Shown here piece after piece: positions 6,471-8,526 of a stretch of 8,526 nt of DNA. A model generated the notes under the pieces. That model worked only from the letters and a program-made list of their open reading frames with translations. It was not told the origin of the DNA and made no database searches. Positions within the stretch are counted from its first letter, which is position 1, and the number at the start of each line of letters is the position of its first letter. The stretch comes from Calditrichia bacterium. Lineage in GTDB: Bacteria; Calditrichota; Calditrichia; RBG-13-44-9; J075. Position numbers and translations under genes: made by a program. The stretch is taken from positions 1 through 8,526 of the forward strand of contig JACKAP010000039.1 in NCBI GenBank assembly GCA_020635015.1, in the 5' to 3' direction.

Positions 6471-6653
6471 ATTGCACACAGATTTCGCAGATTGGACAGA
6501 TTTACACAGATCAAACGTTATTAAATTGTTACATTGCTACATTAGCCCTTATTACAGGCTAAACTATTGAATAAGCATTAATAAGGTCTAATGTAACCAT
6601 GTAGCTGTCGTATCTGCGAAAATCTGTTCAATCTGCGAAATCTGCGTGCAATT
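6470..6653. repeat. Long palindrome of 9-10-base CnCAGATTT words (outer element)
   Basis: The left arm 6470-6513 and the right arm 6610-6653 are imperfect complements over 44 bases, with the first 34 positions matching at about 32. Each arm contains the flank AATTGCA followed by four near-tandem words of 9-10 bases (CACAGATTT, CGCAGATTG, GACAGATTTA, CACAGATCA on the left; slightly different versions on the right). The element starts on the last base of the propeller stop codon and ends 17 bases before the TerB gene's stop, so it fills this convergent gap. The folded RNA could terminate or stabilise both messages, but no T tract marks it as a simple terminator. Confidence 0.85.
6530..6603. repeat. 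Second inverted repeat nested in the loop of the outer palindrome
   Basis: Bases 6530-6554 and 6579-6603 are complementary at 22 of 25 positions, with a loop of 24 bases. The arms are again built of 9-base words (GTTACATTG and CTACATTAG on the left; GCTACATGG and TTACATTAG on the right, minus strand) followed by CCTTATTA. The words are unrelated to those of the surrounding palindrome. The arrangement is what one would expect if one element had inserted into, or grown within, the loop of another. Confidence 0.8.
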
Positions 6654-6670
6654 AAGGAACCGTACACAAA

Positions 6671-7135
6671 CTACCGCCGGGTTTCCAGCACCTTGAGCTT
6701 GGCGTCGATCAACTGGCTGTGCTTGAGGTTGAGCAGGCGGGAGAGTTTGTGCATCAGGTAATTCTCGTGACGGTCGAGCCGGCCGTCGGCGTAGACCACC
6801 TGCCAGAGCAATTCCACCATCCGGATCTTCTCCTCCAACCCGTAATGCTGATTGATGGCATTGGTAAATTTCCAGAGATCTTTGCTCTCAGCCAACTCTT
6901 CCCGGGCCTCCCGGGCGAGCTGCTGCGCGTGCTCGGAGGACAAATCAAATTCGTTTTCCAGGATTTTCAGGATTTCCGCCTGTTCTTCCCCGCTGAAAGC
7001 CTCATCAATATGGGCCATTTCCAGGAAGAGGGCGCAGGCAGCCAGGCGTACATCACGCGGCCGGGACTCGCCGCCGCCTTCACCGGCCGGCGCTTCCTCC
7101 GGAGCGGTAAATACTTTTTTCAGAAAATCTATCAT
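6671..7135 (-). CDS. TerB-like (tellurite-resistance TerB domain) protein
   Basis: The 154-residue protein opens MIDFLKKVF, then a Gly/Glu/Pro-rich linker (about 10-27), then an all-helical TerB-type domain (28-150). Typical elements are ALFLEMAHIDEAFSGEE (35-51), with acidic residues in the first metal-binding-like helix pair, and LLWQVVYADGRLDRHENYLMHKLSRLL (109-135), with Asp117, Asp121 and Glu124 in the second. TerB domains are cytoplasmic, calcium-linked helical modules found in stress and membrane-associated complexes. The stand-alone form is common, its role is poorly known, and it does not by itself imply tellurite resistance. The start is preceded on its strand by a GGGAAG-like ribosome-binding site. 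No ter operon partner is present. It lies convergent to the propeller gene and divergent from the peptidase. Confidence 0.85.
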   Translation of the reverse strand: MIDFLKKVFTAPEEAPAGEGGGESRPRDVRLAACALFLEMAHIDEAFSGEEQAEILKILENEFDLSSEHAQQLAREAREELAESKDLWKFTNAINQHYGLEEKIRMVELLWQVVYADGRLDRHENYLMHKLSRLLNLKHSQLIDAKLKVLETRR

Positions 7136-7248
7136 TCATCTTCCCACGGTTTCGATAACAATCTACGGTTTCTTAACGCTGAAGCGGCTCCACAGTTTCA
7201 TGCTAAGGATTGATTAAAGAATAATTTCTCGGATATCAAGCATAATTG

Positions 7249-7273
7249 CCACAGAGACACAGAGCACACAGAG
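7249..7273. repeat. CACAGAG near-tandem word cluster, without facing arm
   Basis: Three near-tandem words (CCACAGAGA, CACAGAG, CACACAGAG) lie in 25 bases, followed by ACTGATTTTA. The tail resembles the CACTGATTTTTTA that closes the word cluster at 2661-2672. No complementary CTCTGTG arm is found in this gap, so it looks like a half-element. Similar CACAGAG word runs are familiar to me from intergenic DNA of many environmental bacteria, without an agreed name. Confidence 0.65.
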
Positions 7274-7292
7274 ACTGATTTTATTTAGCTTA

Positions 7293-7477
7293 ACTGATGT
7301 TACGCACTATGCTTCAAAATGTAATTCATGCTGTCATTGCGAGGCGTATTTTGCCGAAGCAATCTCCTGCGCGGTGCACCCATCTGCAGTTACGTTGAAA
7401 GCGATCATCGGGAGATCGCCACGCCGCAAAAATACGCGGCTCGCAATGACGGCACCTGTTTACTGCGTAACATCAGT
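7293..7477. repeat. 185-base palindromic element with GTCATTGCGAG inner arms
   Basis: Outer arms are a perfect 14-base inverted pair (ACTGATGTTACGCA at 7293-7306, its complement at 7464-7477). Inner arms begin with a perfect 11-base pair (GTCATTGCGAG at 7333-7343, complement at 7440-7450). They continue with gaps through a shared CGTATTTT segment to AATCTCC (7361-7367, facing the GGAGATCGCC at 7411-7420). The inner arm, GTCATTGCGAG followed by AAGCAATCTCC, is a widely distributed bacterial intergenic palindrome motif. No target-site duplication is evident outside the 14-base arms, and no protein is encoded. Confidence 0.85.
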
Positions 7478-7485
7478 ACATTAAT

Positions 7486-7504
7486 AATCCGTGAAAATCC
7501 GTGG
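7486..7504. repeat. Half-element of the CACGGATT word family
   Basis: AATCCGTG (7486-7493) and AATCCGTGG (7496-7504) are two copies, ten bases apart, of the word whose complement CACGGATT builds the repeat at 2637-2688. No facing arm exists within this gap. It follows the 185-base palindrome by eight bases. Confidence 0.6.
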
Positions 7505-7514
7505 TATGTTTTTT

Positions 7515-7535
7515 CTGACAACTGACAACTGTCAC
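7515..7535. repeat. Three-unit 7-base tandem repeat (CTGACAA)
   Basis: Two perfect CTGACAA copies (7515-7521, 7522-7528) are followed by a degenerate CTGTCAC (7529-7535). A short complementary GTCAGTT at 7551-7557 could pair with AACTGAC (7520-7526) in a small hairpin. The unit is shorter than the 8-10-base words elsewhere in the window but follows the same near-tandem style. Confidence 0.55.
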
Positions 7536-7673
7536 CCATCCCCCGTTCGGGTCAGTTCAACTTACCTCCTCCGCTGCCGATGGTAAAAAAATAGCCTGTT
7601 TTGGGGATTTATTTTTTCCAATAATTTGATAATATGAATCTTCAGCACCGGTTTGCTTCACCTTGAGGATTTT

Positions 7674-8526
7674 ATGTCAAATGCCCGAAATCGTATTTAT
7701 GTCTTCCTGCTGCTTTGCTTTCTGCCCCAATTGCTGTACGGATTCGGGAAAAACAAGGTGCAGTACAAGAATTTCGACTGGTACTATCTTCAATCGGAAC
7801 ATTTCGATGTCTATTTTTATGACGGCGGCGAGAAGCTGGCCGAGTTTGCCGCCGACGTGGCCGAAACCTCCTATGTGCAGATCCGCCGCACCCTCAAGTG
7901 GGAGATCCGCGAACGGCTGGTGATCATCGTCTATAACTCGCATAGCGACTGGAAGCAGACCAACGTGGTCAGCGCCACCTTCAGCGAGGCCACCAAGGGG
8001 ATCACTGAACTGGCGAAAAACCGCATCGTGGTCAAGTTTGAAGGAGACTATGCCCTCTTTCGCCACGCAATCCATCACGAGCTGGTGCATGGGGTGATGA
8101 ACGATTTTCTTTACGACGGTTCCCTGCAGGCCCTGATCGCCAGCGAGGCCTACCGCCCCCCGCGCTGGTTCAGTGAAGGGCTGGCAGAGTTTCTGGCGGT
8201 CGGCTGGAGTACCGAGACCGACATGGTAATCCGTGATGCGGTAATCAACAACTACATGCCCGATCTGGCTTCCCTGGATTACCGGCTGGTCTACCAGGGA
8301 GGAGCGTCGGTGTTCCGGTATATTGCCTCCACTTACGGACGGGATGAGATTACCGAGATGGTGCACTTGCTGAAAGGCAAGGTGCGCTTCGAGAAAGTAT
8401 TGAGATCGGGGCTGGGGGTCGGCACCAATCATTTTACCCATAGCTGGCACCGCCATCTACACCGGGAATACTGGCCGGAGATCACCCGCCGCAAGGAGCC
8501 GGGGGAGATTGCCCGGCGCATGACGT
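7674..8526 (+). CDS. Exported zinc metallopeptidase (HELVH, gluzincin/MA-like), 3' end outside window
   Basis: The frame is open from the ATG at 7674 to the window edge, giving 284 residues without a stop. It starts with a signal peptide (basic MSNARNR, then hydrophobic VFLLLCFLPQLLYGF, residues 10-24). Conserved features follow: FDWYYLQSEHFDVYFYDGG (34-52), then the zinc site HHELVH (134-139; His135, catalytic Glu136, His139), and WFSEGLAEFLA (165-175), where Glu168 is the likely third zinc ligand, as in the NEG motif of M1-type peptidases. This is the peptidase-MA type of the gluzincin clan. In related proteins of FCB-group bacteria this domain is commonly followed by TolB-like propeller repeats, but that part would lie beyond the window. 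It probably acts in the periplasm or at the cell surface; the substrate is unknown. GAGGA at 7665-7669 supports the start. Confidence 0.88.
   Translation, partial: MSNARNRIYVFLLLCFLPQLLYGFGKNKVQYKNFDWYYLQSEHFDVYFYDGGEKLAEFAADVAETSYVQIRRTLKWEIRERLVIIVYNSHSDWKQTNVVSATFSEATKGITELAKNRIVVKFEGDYALFRHAIHHELVHGVMNDFLYDGSLQALIASEAYRPPRWFSEGLAEFLAVGWSTETDMVIRDAVINNYMPDLASLDYRLVYQGGASVFRYIASTYGRDEITEMVHLLKGKVRFEKVLRSGLGVGTNHFTHSWHRHLHREYWPEITRRKEPGEIARRMT

Larger units (their letters stand above)
7136..7673. other. 538-base divergent gap packed with several different repeats
   Basis: The gap holds, in order, a CACAGAG tandem word cluster (7249-7273), a 185-base palindrome (7293-7477), a two-copy AATCCGTG cluster (7486-7504) and a CTGACAA tandem (7515-7535), each listed separately. 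Upstream of the peptidase gene, TGATAATAT at 7627-7635 is a weak extended -10-like sequence without a good -35. GAGGA at 7665-7669 is the ribosome-binding site for the ATG at 7674. Bases 7136-7248 presumably include the TerB promoter, but no hexamer pair stands out. I see no convincing gene in the gap. Confidence 0.7.

Noticed and set aside
6470..6653. CRISPR array, because of repeated CnCAGATTT words
   Set aside because: Units are 9-10 bases, degenerate and near-contiguous with no spacers, and arms are inverted; no cas gene is present.
7328..7525. 65-residue plus-strand frame
   Set aside because: It lies wholly inside the GTCATTGCGAG palindrome and neighbouring word repeats and has no plausible ribosome-binding site.
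7677..8456. 259-residue minus-strand frame at the right end
   Set aside because: The plus strand carries an uninterrupted peptidase with signal peptide, ribosome-binding site and HELVH motif across the same bases.

Overview
The window (8526 bases) reads as a chromosomal segment of an uncultured Gram-negative bacterium. Coding regions are moderately GC-rich and intergenic DNA is AT-richer. The signal-peptided, zinc-peptidase protein at the right edge and the periplasmic PD40-propeller protein are of types common in the FCB group (Calditrichota/KSB1-like lineages, Ignavibacteria, Gemmatimonadota). That placement is inference: there is no rRNA or ribosomal-protein marker here.

Layout, left to right. 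(1) 1-342 is the C-terminal end of a molybdopterin-dependent oxidoreductase. (2) 437-838 is a four-helix small membrane protein, followed by an inverted repeat built of 8-base words. (3) 1009-2606 is a two-gene unit, a rhomboid protease and a TPR protein. (4) 2727-5291 is a minus-strand unit: a possible 61-residue ORF, a cytoplasmic TPR sensor histidine kinase, and a dUTPase joined to the kinase by a TAATG stop/start overlap. A hairpin followed by a T tract, suited to terminate dut, separates it from the TPR gene. (5) 5571-6470 is an exported TolB-like beta-propeller protein. (6) 6671-7135 is a minus-strand TerB-like protein. (7) From 7674 off the right edge runs an exported HELVH zinc metallopeptidase whose 3' end lies outside the window.

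The most distinctive feature is in the gaps. Four of the five longer intergenic gaps (839-1008, 2607-2726, 6471-6670, 7136-7673) hold different palindromic or near-tandem repeats. Most share one design: short degenerate words of 7 to 10 bases in tandem, usually mirrored in a facing arm. One gap holds a palindrome nested inside another, starting on the last base of a stop codon. No transposase or other mobilising gene is present in the window, so any mobility is inferred from architecture alone.

Functionally the genes suggest envelope and signalling housekeeping (rhomboid, TPR scaffold, propeller, exported peptidase, cytoplasmic kinase). I see no recognisable defence system, CRISPR array, tRNA or rRNA.
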